Made by a program: the position numbers and the translations under genes | Notes under the pieces: generated by a model | Seen by the model: the letters and a program-made list of their open reading frames with translations, nothing else | Told to the model about the DNA's origin: nothing | Databases searched by the model: none | NCBI RefSeq assembly: GCF_022458985.1 | Contig: NC_061770.1 | Coordinates: 34,763,599-34,827,598 of the forward strand | Length of the DNA stretch: 64,000 nt | Source: Mugil cephalus | Lineage: Eukaryota > Chordata > Actinopteri > Mugiliformes > Mugilidae | Reading direction: 5' to 3' | In this document: one piece after another, positions 35,110-47,170 of the stretch | Position numbering within the stretch: the stretch's first letter is position 1 | Layout: each line of letters begins with the position of its first letter

Positions 35110-36830
35110 TTTGTCCTAATACATGTGAGCCATAAAACATTTAAAGAGAAATTTTCCCCACAAATTTAGCCGATAAGTTATTCTCTTCACACTCAGAGCA
35201 GAATTCGAAGTCAAACCGAGTGGAGTGTTTTTAGATCCTTTTCCATGATTCAGTTTTGTTGCTCACAGCTCTCAGGGTATAAATAACCAGGTTAATGTCG
35301 TGCTCCGAGGTCTTGGGACTTGGGAATAAACTCATCTCAGACAAAGACGGACCCACTGTCTGTTTCTCTGCCTCTTCCATTAGTGGCCTCAGGAGGGTAA
35401 GTGGTGGAAATAATCCTCTCACACCGGCTCTGGATCTGTCCCCTGATCTCTGACGGATAAAATCACATCAGCACTGAGCCGCTTCTCGTCACAAACAACA
35501 GATTCTTGTGTTCACGCTGTCAGTCTGAGGATGAACATGATATTATTAGACATGAACTGACGGTAAAATTCTCCTTTACTGAGCCAGAAAAACTCAAATC
35601 TCCTGTTTTTAAACCATTTCTGTCAAACCTGGTTCCACTTTTTACAGATTCTTCTCTCACTTTCCTGCTTTTACTTGTAGGTATTTGTTGCATGTATTAG
35701 ACAATCAGGGATTTATTGAGTGGATCTTTGTAGAATCAGCAGAGCAGAAACTTTTTTTATTATTATTACGTGATGAAAGTCTAGGATTTGGACGTTTCCT
35801 CTGTCAGAGTTAGATGACGTCTTTTCAGATGTATCACAGTAGTAGTTTCACTGTATTACTGACATGTCACTGTATTATTGGCTCCATCACTAGTGGATTA
35901 TTTCCACAGAGTGAGAAATTTAATTATACGTTGAAGTATGTGAAATAAAACACGCTGGTTTTCTCAATGGATTCTTTTAATAAAAACTCAGTTATAAACC
36001 TTATGGATAAAACTGTTCATAAATTCCTGTGGCACATCAGATACTGCTACTACTAAAGTGACTTTGCTGCCTGTTTTTCTACGGCATCACTAAGCAGCCA
36101 TGAATTCACATGTGTTATTTTCTTCCATTTTCCCATGATAACGAATTAATTACCCGAGATAACGCTCATTATCTGCAGAGGAAATTAAGTTGTTATCACA
36201 ATAGTCGCTATCATGTCACGTCCTGTTTCTATAGCGTCCAAAAACGAACCAAAACCAAACAAATGAAACTTGAACATGCATTTTTTTTTTTTTTTTTCAG
36301 ACTCTGTGGGTGGACACACTCTGTTGACTCAGTGGACAAAGACAAGGAGACACGATGCCACGACCATTGACTTGAATGCCGCTGTTGCTATGCAACTGAC
36401 CAAATAACCTTAGACACTGTTTTGCCAAATATTTTTCTATATTTGTTCATGATGCTAATTCTGTGAAGTTTTATTTTATCTTTCTTGTGTTTAGTTTTAT
36501 ATGAAATGAAGCTACGGTGACAAAGTAATTTCCCTCAGGGATCATTAAAGTCTAAGTCTATGATATTTCGTTCCTAAAATGACAGAAACCATCCTTGAAA
36601 AAAATTATTTGACATGTTTATGGTTTGTACGGAAGCCCGAAGCAGCCATGCATTCACATATTACTTTTTTTTTTTTTTTTCATTTTCCCGTAATAACAAG
36701 TTAATTTGCTCGGTTTTTCTTAAAGTAACGAGATAAATAAAAAATAAATGAATAAAACAGATTATACAGATTATAAAAAAAATATATGATGTGTGTTGCT
36801 AGTGTTTTAGTTTGGACCAAGTTTAGGGAA
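35110..36830. other. intergenic DNA, repeat pieces only
   Basis: No supported gene. Includes a tail-like repeat at 36515-36560 and sequence around 36090-36250 (AAGCAGCCATGAATTCACAT, then AGATAACG blocks) that resembles the foldback at 36834-37001. Confidence 0.45.
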
Positions 36831-36833
36831 GTA

Positions 36834-37001
36834 TGGAAGCCTGAAGTGGCCATTCATACGCATATTATGTTTTTCCGTTTTCTCAAGATAACGAGATAAA
36901 CAAAATAAATAAATAAATAAATAAAAGAGAAAATTAACTCATTATCATGGGTAAACAGAAATGAATAATATGTGAATGCATGGCCACTTTGGGCTTCCGT
37001 A
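36834..37001. mobile_element. foldback element
   Basis: Left arm GGAAGCCTGAAGTGGCCATT, ATACGCATATTATG. Right arm, inverted: ATAATATGTGAATGCATGGC, CACTTTGGGCTTCCGTA. Similar arms occur singly near 36628-36665. No coding sequence. Confidence 0.55.
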
Positions 37002-37289
37002 CTAACCATAGACGGACTAAAATGCCAATTAAATACACGTCCAATAATTCTTTTCAAAAATTCTTTCATTTTTTGGTTTTAGTTTGTTTTTTGGATGCTA
37101 TAGAAACACAATGTGACATGATAGCGACTACCAGTTGCCATGGAAACCCACTCAGTAAAGCATTGTAAAAAAAAAAAAAAAATTAAAGAATAAGTACAGT
37201 TTATAATCCAACATTTCCTTGTAACCGGTGGAGGTAGAGCTGGTGGAGTAGTAGTATTAACTAGACGAAAACATAAGTGAGTCTGGAGG

Positions 37290-37390
37290 AAGGGTGGGCG
37301 GGGCATCGATATCATGGCTCCGCCCTCGGACTGTGCCGATCAGACTCTGGCTCCGACACGTTGTCCATATTTATATACAGTCTATGGTTT
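37290..37390. mobile_element. family C end
   Basis: GGGGCATCGATATCATGGCT, CCGCCCTCGGACTGTGCCGA and the terminal TCCATATTTATATACAGTCT. It ends about 115 bases beyond the ETS stop codon and so may lie in that gene's 3' UTR. Confidence 0.5.
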
Positions 37391-37499
37391 TAATAATTCA
37401 GACACACACACAAAAAAAAGAAGAAAGTGCTACATTTCATCTGCCGACCTCTTTTAAATAAACAGGAGTTGTGGAAACGGCTGTTTTTTTTCCTTTTCA

Positions 37500-40400
37500 C
37501 TATCGCTTGTTGCCGACGTCCAACATGGCGTGCAGCTCCCCGGGCTCGTATCCCAGCAGGCCTTGCAGGTTGCAGACGAAGCGGTAGACGTAGCGCTTGC
37601 CGGCCGTCTTGCGGATGATGTTCTTGTCGTAGTAGTAGCGGAGACCGCGACTCAGCTTCTCGTAGTTCATTTTGGGCTTGTTCTTCCTGCGACCCCACAG
37701 CAGAGCGACCTGAAAACGGACACAAACGTACGTTCAGAGAAAAACCTAGATTGATTCTGACATGTTATTTGTAGGATGTGGTTACTCTGGATTAAAGCTG
37801 GTACATACTTCACAAGAAAAGAGAAATCTATGTCGGAATTTTGTTCTTGCAGCTTGTTCTTGACAAGTCTGGTTACTGTTCTGTGATTGGCCAGAAATAG
37901 GAAGTGGGAGGGGTTAATGCAGAATTTTTCAGAAGAGTCTTGAACTCAGACAAGTTACCCTTTTTCTTCTTCTGTTTTTGCACCCCAACAAAGAAGACCT
38001 CGAAATGTCAGCCATGGCTGCAATTTTGTCATTTAACCCCTTGAGACCTAAACATCCCCCAATGTATATATTTATATATCTATATAAAAAAAGTAAAGCT
38101 TGCGGTACTTGAATTATCGAAACTCATCGATGGACAAAATTCAAAGTAGCTTTCTGGTAGGGGTGGGCAAAATGGGAAATTTGGTATCGATCCGATACCA
38201 AGTAAATACAGGGCTACTATCGCCGATACCAATAACGATACCAATACATTTTTACTACAGGTAGTGATGTAGAGAAGCTCCTGCAAGGCAGTGAGCTACG
38301 AGCGATTTACTGGACGTACGGAAGAGAAAGTATCAATCTCATCGCTTGAGTATCGACCAAATACCGATACTGGCCCTGGTATCGATACTATCGATATTTA
38401 ATAAAATAAAATGCTGCCGTTATGGTAATGATGACACACCGCTGCGGAGAGATCCAGGAAGAGTTGTTTGGAGGAATTTGTTGGTAAAAAAACAAGTTAG
38501 TTACACCCTTGAGATGTCACGAAGGTTTTCCAGTGTCTTCAGACACGCTTGAATTTTGTCAATATCGCAAAGTAGTATGAGTTACTGTTATTCTAACACC
38601 AGTGATCGCCAATGATACGTTTGGTGTGCGACTCCACTTCCTTTGTTGTGGGTGAAATCGGCGGAGCCCGTGGTTGCCATGTTGGATGAGCCCAAACTCG
38701 GATACTCCAAATATGGGCATGGGAGTGGTAATGGGGCGGAGCTTAAGCAATGTGGTACTTGAGACCCGCCCACCCAACTCTCCGCTACCTGTCAGCTCAG
38801 GCTACCACCTGTATATTTCCCACAATGCTAAGCTGGAAGTGGGAGGGGCCTATGAGGACTTCCCTATAGTGACCTGTCCAGAACTTCTTGTGGAGTATGC
38901 AACAAGCTTTAGGCTTAAACTTGCATCACCGTGACAAACTCATCACACTAAACCAGGAGGAGCTGCTAATGTTTCCATGTTTCAAAGCCTGTGCCAGAAA
39001 TATCGACCTAACCTCGTCGGGGTCCGTGAGCTTGAACTCCCACCCGTCTCCCGTCCAGCTGATATACGACTGACAGCTTCGGTCGGTCAGAAGCTCCAGC
39101 AGAAACTGCCACAGCTGGATGGGACCGCTACCTGTTTAGACACAACAGGATCTGTGTTATGGATGCATCTCAAACCTTACAACCCTTTACCCCCTCTTCT
39201 TCCACCTCTACTCACCTGTGTAGCCGGCGAGGATGGCGGCCGGTATCACAGCTCTGACCAGATCCGTCCTGTCTCCCACGTACTCTTTGAAGCTCTTGTG
39301 TTGCTGCGGTACAGTGAAGGCCTCTTCAGACATGCTCTCCTCTATCACCGGCTCCGTGTCCTGGACCGGGGTGGTCCACGACAGGGGGTCGTCGCTGTGA
39401 CGGGCCTCCATCTCCGAGTCCGTCTCTGGGGGAAGGAGGCAAGAGAAACCGGGGGTGATGAGCTCAAGGAGGAGGTTCTGACAGATTCAGTCTTTATCAA
39501 ATAGCTTAGAGAACTTTTCAGATTCTGAACACATAGCAGCAATTAAAACTGATTAAAAAGGAATATTATTACTCTTATTCTTATTTCTGTGGATATAAAT
39601 GACCCACAGAGTTCAGATCAGGTTCAGATCCAGACTAAAGATTCTCTGAAGGTTTTGGTGTCACCTCCTCTCTCCTGCAGCAGGACGTTCCCGTTGGGAT
39701 CTTCTGCTTTGACCAGGTAGTAGCTGTGATGCTGCACCGTGTCCAGAGGGTGGAGGTCGGGGCTCTCGGTGGGATGATAGCGGACGTCACGTCCGTCTGA
39801 GTCCGAGTGGTCCTGAGTGTACGTCGGGTAGTTTTCTGACAGAGAACAAAAAGTCAAAGTCAGTGAAATGACGACTCGTGATCGTTCCTGAAGGAAATTC
39901 TTTTCGTTGTTACCTTTGACGACTGGGAGCTGGCAGTAGGAGGGCATTGAAGAAATGAAGTCGATCTCATTCTCTGTGGAATCAAGAGCAGTTTTTTACC
40001 TGTTATTTGCATGTATCTGCCATAACATTATGACCACCATCCTAATACTGCGTAGGTCTTGACTTATTTTTTAGTTTTGACTTGGACATGGGTCTTCTGA
40101 GGGGGTGGTGTCTGGTAACAGGATGCTGTCGGCTTTTAGGGGAGGGGCCTCTATGGAGGATCATCCCACAGATACTTGATCAGTTTGGGATCTAGTGAAT
40201 TTGGAGGCCAGGTCAACAGCTTGTTCTGTTGTCTGTGAAGGTTCTCAGTCATCCAGGTCATGGTAATCCAAAAAAGCGATGAATAAGGTCAGCTGGACCT
40301 GTAGAATTTCTTGAAGACGTTTCGCCACTCATCCTCATTCTTCAACTGAAGAAGCTACTCGGATGAGTGGCGAAACGTCTTCAAGAAATTCTACAAGTCC

Positions 40401-42918
40401 AGCTGACCTTATTCAACGCTTTTTTGGATTACCCTGTTCTGTTCTTCACGTTTTTTCTTCGTGTTCCTGAAGCTTTTTTGTGTCTATGTCTGTGTCAGGC
40501 TGCATCCTGCTGCATAGCTATGGGGTTGGGGGGTACCTGGTCTGGTCTTATCTGGTCTAGGTGGGTGTTAAATGTCTAAGCAACATCCACATGAATGAAT
40601 GAACGAATGCCAGGTCCAAAAGTTTCCCAGAAAGGACTCTGAATGGTCACAAGATGGTTATTTAAATGTTATTTACTTCACATGTTGGTGGTCATAATGT
40701 TGTGGTTGATCGGTTCATTAGTGGACATTAACCATTTAACAGGAAAATAAATGAAACCTTTTTTAAAAAAAAAAACCAACAAGGCCATTTGAAAGCAGGT
40801 CTTTACAGATGTTGAATACATTTCCCGGACCTCTCGGGTCTCACTCGCGGCCCCTAGTGGCCGCATCAGGAACCAGCGTTACCTCTCCTCATCGTGTCCA
40901 GGTGCTCCCACAGGATCTCCCCGGCCGTGCAGTCGGAGACGAGGCCCAGGAAAGACTCCCGGTCCAGGCCGCACAGCTCACAGCCCCTCAGCCCCCTCAG
41001 GTCCGAGGCCAGGCAGTGGAAACCGAACTCCGCCTGACACCAGTCCAGCCAGTGGTTCACCTCCCACTCAGACCACAGGGTCGGATCTAGACACATGTAC
41101 AAACATATATATATATATGTGTGTGTGTAGAAATCTATCTGTGTGTACACATGCAAACAGTAAGCTGTTTTTTTCCTGTGATGGAGGTCGCACCCTGTGG
41201 GAAGTGTTGGTTGATTCTCTCCTGGACGAAGCCGGAGAAGCTGGCCTTCACCGCCTGGCTCAGCACCTCCTTACTGGTCGGCGTGAGAGGAGGAACCTCC
41301 AGGTTATCGAGCTCTGGGACACGAGGAAGAATCACTGGTGTTACCGGCTGCAACCAAACATTTACACTCTGTCTTCCAAACCTCGGAAAATTATGGTGCA
41401 TCACAGGAAACCGTTGATCTCTTACTCAACGCTGTGTGTTACTGTCAGAGGTCGACGTTAGTCACTGGTTTGATTTTATTCATAAATTCATCCTTTATGA
41501 TGATTCCTGCACATTTATCTTCTCTTTTAAGCTTGAGATGTGGAATAAATACAGCCTCATAACTCCAAAGCTTAGTGTCCCTGAATAGTGTCGCCACAGT
41601 TACATTGAAAAAGTAATCAGATTACTGACTACTCCTTTAAAAAGTCTTGTTTTAAACCGAATGGAGGAAAACATGGCATCAATAGAGTCAACTGATTACT
41701 TGATTTAATAAAATAACTAAGTTAGAAACCAAGTTAGATTAGTCACTTGCAAGTTTGCATACAAAAACATGTATTTATATATATATATATATATATTCAT
41801 CATTATATACTTATATTATTTATTTCTAATAAACAGTATCTTTATATTACCACATATCTTCATATCCTTATGATAAAACAATATATACACTTTTATATGA
41901 CTGTAAAACTTAACTCTATCTATGTTCATATTGTGTATTTTATATATATGTTTTATACATTCTACTTCTATACTTGTATTCTTTACTATTTTCTGCCTGT
42001 ATTTATACATTTATCCCTCGTAAAATAAACCCCCTGATTATATGAAGGCCAAATAAAAAACAAAAAAACTCTATTTCAGATAATTTCATGTACATTTATC
42101 CATTATCACGCAACTCTAAACACTTTACATGTTATTTTTGAATCCACCGGTTTAATTGGTGCACAACTGACAATACATGTTAATATTGAGTCAATATATT
42201 CAATGATGTGAAGGATTTGCTGGTGTGACTTCATTGTGGTATAAATTTGTGCACAGTTCACGTTATTAAAATGTGTGTGAATAGTTTAAAGGAGTTTCCC
42301 AGCTTTAGAAAAATATAAACATGTACATGTTCATGCTAAACAGTTTTAATGGAGCCATGATGACTGACTGGATACGACTATGAGCTATAGTTAGTTAAAT
42401 AATGCAAACATTAAACTCTATGGAGACAGTCACAGAGGATTTATGACACAATTTCACATTTCTTTTTAGCACTTTTCAATTTCTTCAAAAGTATCACAAA
42501 AAAAAAAATGCTTTCCCCCTTTATTCTATAAACAATATATCATCGTATATACAGGTAGTGTTCCCTCTCTCTGCATCCTCTGTGAGGTCGCCAAGTAAGT
42601 TATTATATGGTATCGTAATCATGTGTGTTTTCTCTAGTTTGTGCCTTTTCTTTGTTATTTTTAAACATATAAACACTTATAAGTTTGTCGATCACTTACA
42701 AATCCCCAAAAACAGAATTTATACTTCTTATCTATGACATTAAATTGAGTTATAAACATTAACCTATTAGGCTCAATAAGCCGCTTATAAATGTAAAAGG
42801 AGTAAATTAGAGTTTAGCATTTTAACACGACCTTCTGTCGCGTACGATGTTTATTATAGAATTTAGTTTAAATGAATGAGATGGAGGAGTGCGTCTTACC
42901 GTACGTGCCGCAGTCCAT
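37500..42918 (-). CDS. ETS transcription factor of the ETS1/ETS2 class, divergent paralogue
   Basis: Eight coding exons on the minus strand: 42918-42900, 41313-41194, 41086-40883, 39973-39914, 39835-39665, 39425-39216, 39131-39013 and 37709-37500, about 370 residues with all phases joining. The N-terminus [18 protein letters not shown] keeps the LTP phospho-site (T17) that MAPK modifies in ETS1/2, followed by [17 protein letters not shown] Pointed/SAM domain (about 47-112) ends [12 protein letters not shown] linker with [11 protein letters not shown] and [12 protein letters not shown] leads to the ETS domain (about 264-350): [27 protein letters not shown], then [20 protein letters not shown] and KRYVYRFVC. 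It ends [17 protein letters not shown]. The ETS domain is nearly that of ETS1/2, but the Pointed domain and linker are clearly divergent and shorter. It should bind GGAA/T sites in the nucleus. An extra upstream exon cannot be excluded. Confidence 0.88.
38159..38410. mobile_element. family D element in the last ETS-gene intron
   Basis: Left end GGGGTGGGCAAAATGGGAAA, TTTGGTATCGATCCGATACC. Right end CAAATACCGATACTGGCCCT, GGTATCGATACTATCGATAT. About 250 bases, the shortest full-looking family D copy in the window. Confidence 0.6.
40010..40717 (-). mobile_element. Tc1-like transposon fossil, internally deleted
   Basis: Ends are inverted repeats CATAACATTATGACCACCAT (from 40021) and TGGTGGTCATAATGTTGTGG (about 40685), followed by TTGATCGGTT. 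This terminus is typical of a common fish Tc1-like family. Interior blocks such as ATCCCACAGATACTTGATCA, GAATTTGGAGGCCAGGTCAA and AACATCCACATGAATGAATG match reverse-complemented transposase sequence from memory of that family. Most of the transposase is missing. It fills nearly all of the intron 39974-40882 and hosts the palindrome at 40262-40433. Confidence 0.7.
40262..40433. mobile_element. near-perfect long palindrome inside the Tc1-like fossil
   Basis: Arms of 73 bases (40262-40334 and 40361-40433) differ at only two positions, with a 26-base loop. The inner arm sequence is GACGTTTCGCCACTCATCC and its complement. Probably a foldback MITE inserted into the older Tc1-like copy. Confidence 0.8.
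41314..42899. other. intron 1 of the ETS gene
   Basis: AT-rich with (TA)n at about 41777-41796 and T-rich runs. No further exon or recognisable element was seen. Confidence 0.5.
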
Positions 42919-44756
42919 CCTGGAGTGGAACTGAGGGATCAGGTGGAGTAAAATAATCACATCAGTGGGAATGGACCTTTAATATGTGGGCGTGAATGAA
43001 GGAGGCGACCTGGTGTGATGGACAGCTGTCAGTCGGCTGGATGTGGGCGGGGCATGTGGGGCAAATAGGACTTTGAGAACTTTATTTTTCATGCAATACC
43101 TCCGTGGTTGAAAGAATTTGAGACGCAGATCCGCTCTTTGTACTTTCTGCCCGAGTTGGGCGACATCTGGAGTTTGCAGTGAAGATGGTAAAAAAAAAGA
43201 GAAGTGGATCCAGGACAGTTCCCTGTGGGACTCCTTCAAAGAATTACAAACAGTGGCTGATTTCCACTGTAGATCCAGAGTCATCACAGACCTCTAATAA
43301 AAATAATTCACCTGACAAATGTTACTAAAGGTCAAAAACAATTAATCGTGGATCCCATTAAATCTTTTACAGTCACGATAAATAAATCCCCCGAGTACGT
43401 CAAATTGTTCTTCCCAACTAATCTCTTTGATTCAAGCTTTATTGTCCCTCTTAATACACTAATATTAATTAGCTCTCTCTTAGAAAAGAATGATATGAAA
43501 ATAGTATTAAAAGTGTATCAATCCCTGCGATCTTTTTTTAACAGCGGACACCTTGGAAATTAAGGAGAAATGGGAATTAGAATTAAATTGTTATATTTTG
43601 TGGCATTGGAAAATCAAATAAACATGATATACAAACAAAAAAAAAAAGTTGTGTTTGTTGTCTGTGACACAGTATTTTAATAAAAACGTGCAGAGGTGTG
43701 AAAAACACTGATTAAATCTATTTATCTAAGTTTTATTTGAAATCTTTGACTGATTCTGATTTAAAAACCTAGTTCTGTTCAGTTACAGCTCTGTTATCGT
43801 GTTTTCATACACTTTTTGGCATCCATTTATCATGTTAACAAATTTAAAAGATGAGATAATCCTTCAATTTATGAATGAAAAAGATCGTATTTTTCATCAC
43901 GTGGATCTGTATTGGTCTGACACGGCGATATCTCTTGATCTCAAAATTACAAATGAATTTGTTATTGAATAGATCTGATCTAAAGGAATTTATCACAGGA
44001 TTTAGGGAGATGGTGAATTATTAGGACTGTTAAGAGTTAAGTTTTTTAATTTAGGAGCCGCAGCTGAAATTATTATCAGTGCTAAAGTTCCGCAACAAAG
44101 GGTGGAGGTAATGCACTGAAGAGACGGATGAAAACCACCGTAAAACAAGAAGAAGAAGAAGAAGAAGATGAAAGTGATGTTCGATACCACTGACTAAACT
44201 TTCCGATCCGATACTAAGTAGACTTCAGGCTGGTATCGGCGATACAGATCCGATACAAACACTTTGTGCAAATAATGTGTCTGGAAAATCTAAAATAAAT
44301 AAAAGAAAGTGGTGTATTTCAAACCATAACTTCATAAAGAATATAAGAAATCAGTGTAATTTATTTAAAACTCGCACGTATATCGAGGTATTCATTTATA
44401 GCCGAGCTAATACAACAACAGAAAAACAGACATAGGGTGTTTCAAACATTACCACAAAGAATAATGAAATAATAGGACTATTATAATAAATTATTGTTTA
44501 ATTAATGAGAACTATAAAAATGAAAATTTGCATCTTAATTTTAAAATGTCTCCTATTCTGTGATGTGGTTTAAACCGATGTGATCACAAGGTTTATTGTG
44601 TTGCCACAACTCACTCATTAAATTAACTTCCACTGTTCCTATTTCCTGAGTACCTGAAGTATCACAAAATATCGATATTTTGATTTGCGAATCAATTTTA
44701 GCGCGCTGGTATCGGAGGTATCGACATTTCGGCATCGACCGAGGCATCACTAGAAC
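42919..44756. other. 5' flank of the ETS gene and intergenic DNA
   Basis: No supported gene. A short open frame at 43348-43563 followed by AAATAAAC and a poly(A) run at about 43637-43648 might be the tail of a LINE. A family D element lies at 44180-44730. Confidence 0.4.
44180..44730. mobile_element. family D element upstream of rbm4 copy 1
   Basis: Left end TTCCGATCCGATACTAAGTA, GGTATCGGCGATACAGATCC. Right end AAAATATCGATATTTTGATT, GCTGGTATCGGAGGTATCGA. It ends about 30 bases before the presumed rbm4 leader exon. Confidence 0.5.
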
Positions 44757-44834
44757 ACGACGAAGAAGAAGAACAGAAACAGCGCCATTTCACTTTTCAT
44801 TCATTTCTCTTGAGGCCTACATCCCTTTATCGGT
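44757..44834 (+). promoter_or_regulatory. presumed 5'-UTR exon of rbm4 copy 1
   Basis: GCGCCATTTCAC (YY1-like CCAT core at about 44783) lies in a purine-rich leader that ends CCTTTATCG|gtgagt, a strong donor at 44835. The next acceptor in the same gene is TCTTCCAG at 47345, 20 bases before the ATG. The leader start is a guess. Confidence 0.45.
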
Positions 44835-45299
44835 GAGTTGCTTCATTTCGACTATGATACGAGATAACTACACGTTTTAAAGGGGTCGGTGAAGCTTTTT
44901 GTCCTTGTTAAGTTGTTTTTTTCCTTGCGAATATGAGCTGATTGACCCACTGAAGTGTGTTAGTGGCTAAGCTAAGCTCGCATAGCTTCCTTAACTTCTA
45001 AGTTACGCATTTATTCAGCGTGGATGAACTATAAACATACAGCATGAGTCCTATTAGATGTGCTCTGTGGTCGCGTCGCTGATATAATGTGCGCTTATTA
45101 GACTTTTATTACGGTGCAGCTGAGGCCTGTTTGTGGATTTGTCGTGCGTGTTCTCGTGTGCACTTTGAACGCGGACACGCGCCCGTTCGTGATGCGCCGG
45201 GTTTGTTGACACGTCGCATATCTACGTGTAATGTTTGTGAGTTCACAGTCTAAATAATAGACTTAATAAAAAAAACAAAACAAACAAGATCCTCTAAAA

Positions 45300-45760
45300 T
45301 GAAGCTAAACTAGTAGAGCTCCCTCTGGTGACTGGCTGCGGTATAGGTTATAAGCTCCACCCCTTTTATGTCAGTGGGCGGGACTAGAGCCTAAAACTAA
45401 TACAGTAGAAAACACGTTACATATTATTTTTTTAAGAATAGTTTCTGTCATTTCACGTAGTTAATGTTTATGTATGTTCGGGTTTCCATATTTTTTTTTA
45501 GAAGTAGTAATTTAACTCTATAGAAACAAAATTATGACAAAAGGTTGTTAGTTTTTAGAAAACTAAGGAATGTAGACGCCGTAACTTACGTAGCCCACGT
45601 CATTGTGAGTAAGTTATACTTAAGCCATCCAAACACTAGTAGGCGCTGTGTCTTTTTTTTTCTTTTTTTTTTGGCTAGTTGGTTAATTTTTGTTTCTGTT
45701 TGCTACTTCGCTTTCAACCATGGCAACTAAAAAGTTCTGTAGAAATTTTGGCGAACACGA
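45300..45760. mobile_element. family C fragment followed by family A fragment in rbm4 copy 1 intron 1
   Basis: 45320-45380 carries GAGCTCCCTCTGGTGACTGG, ATAAGCTCCACCCC and GTCAGTGGGCGGGACTA as in family C. 45625-45760 carries CCAAACACTAGTAGGCGCTG, TGTCTTTTT and TTGCTACTTCGCTTTCAACC as in family A. Confidence 0.5.
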
Positions 45761-46409
45761 ATCGTACAAATGTTTGTATTTCAGATCCTCCTGAGCTACT
45801 GAATTTACATGAAATGCTAAAGTGGAAACAAGCTAGCTTTAATGAGGCCTGCCACATGCTCTCCTTTCTTTGCAGCATTTTGGTGAAAGGCGTTATTATA
45901 TGCGGGATATTCGCAGTAGATATTTGACGTAGAAGCTAGCTAGTTCAGTTAGACATGATAGTGAGTGACTGGTCTTAATGTGTGCTAAGGTTCATATAAC
46001 AGCACGTACCCAGGGCTTGTTCCCGGGGTTATAGAGTTACAAAGGTGAGAATAAAGTTGCCTTTCATCAAAACAAGCGTCCTCTCGCGTGAGTCGACCTT
46101 TGCAGACTGTAAAAGCATGAACTGCTCTTTGGCCAATAAGCTAACTGTAGCACCTTTCGTTGAGGTTGGTTACAAATTTACTTTTATAAGTTGCTGCCAT
46201 CCAAGTAGATAAAGTGACTGGTCGTCAGACATGGTGATGTTGAGGATTTAGCAACATAAACCCAGATTTAAGCACATACTCGGACGTCTTCATTCCTTTC
46301 TTGGAATAGCGGCAACATTTATTTAACTCCATAGCTGATTACACATGTATAACATTGGTGTGTTGTGTTGAGCAGCTTCTTTCCCCAGAAAAATATAACG
46401 GACATTATT

Positions 46410-46575
46410 GGGATGGGTATCGTTGAGGTTTTATCTGATTTTTATCTGATGTAACTTTTGACATTTTGAAGGTTCACTTCCATCCATGCAGTTGAAAAAC
46501 TGACGTGACGTTTAGCGTTAGCAATAGAGCTAATGGCACCATTGTGGTACCGGGTATCAGTACCCACTCCTAATC
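46410..46575. mobile_element. short MITE with GGGTATC ends
   Basis: Left end GGGATGGGTATCGTTGAGG. Right end ACCGGGTATCAGTACCCACT. About 165 bases, no coding content. Confidence 0.45.
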
Positions 46576-46624
46576 ATGTGCTGGACTGGAACCCCATTCC
46601 AATTCGGACTATTTTGATTCCCTA

Positions 46625-46790
46625 ACCCAAATCCAAATTCCTAACCCTAACCCTAACTATTGGCTTCAACCCTAACCCTAATACCCCTTACCAATTCCAT
46701 AACCCTAACCCTAACCATCCCCTACTACAGCCCTAACCCCAACCAAATTCCCTAACCCTAACCCCATCCGCTGTTTGAGCTGTACCCTAA
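46625..46790. repeat. interstitial telomere-like array 1 (CCCTAA)n
   Basis: Degenerate CCCTAACCCTAACC units interrupted by short unique words such as ATTGGCTTCAA. Lies in the 5'-UTR intron of rbm4 copy 1. Confidence 0.85.
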
Positions 46791-46805
46791 TTGCCCACAA
46801 GGAGG

Positions 46806-47160
46806 CACAGTCATTTAAAGTAAAGAAACAGAAACAGGGAAGACAAACAGTACGATAACGGAAAGGGTAGAGGAACAGACGAAAGGAAGGGACTGAGTAC
46901 AATGGGAAAATTAGAGACGGAATTAGCAACGGACACATGGGGGGGTTTTAAAAAGGAAAGTTCAGTCTCACTTAATTCGTTCGATGCATACACCTGCCTG
47001 ATGAAGACAAAGAACCAGTCGAAACGTTGCAACGGGGTATGCATCCCTTTTAAGGCCTTTATGATTTTTATTATTGTTTTTTTGGGGGAAATTAATGATT
47101 GGTGCAACATACCTACGCCTTCCAGAAAAAACCTGTAAAGAAAAACACAAATTTGTATTA
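46806..47160. repeat. dispersed element between two telomere-like arrays
   Basis: Holds GATGAAGACAAAGAACCAGT then CGAAACGTTGCAACGG, resembling the inner arm words of common fish foldback repeats. It appears to split one telomere-like array into two. Confidence 0.4.
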
Positions 47161-47170
47161 TGATCCCCCC

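Noticed and set aside
40367-40579. Open frame of 70 residues in the Tc1-like fossil
   Set aside because: Runs across the palindrome insertion and non-coding strand of the element; not a host gene.
43348-43650. Short open frame of 71 residues, followed by AAATAAAC and a poly(A) run
   Set aside because: It could be the end of a LINE or a retrocopy, but no reverse-transcriptase motif or family sequence could be recognised.
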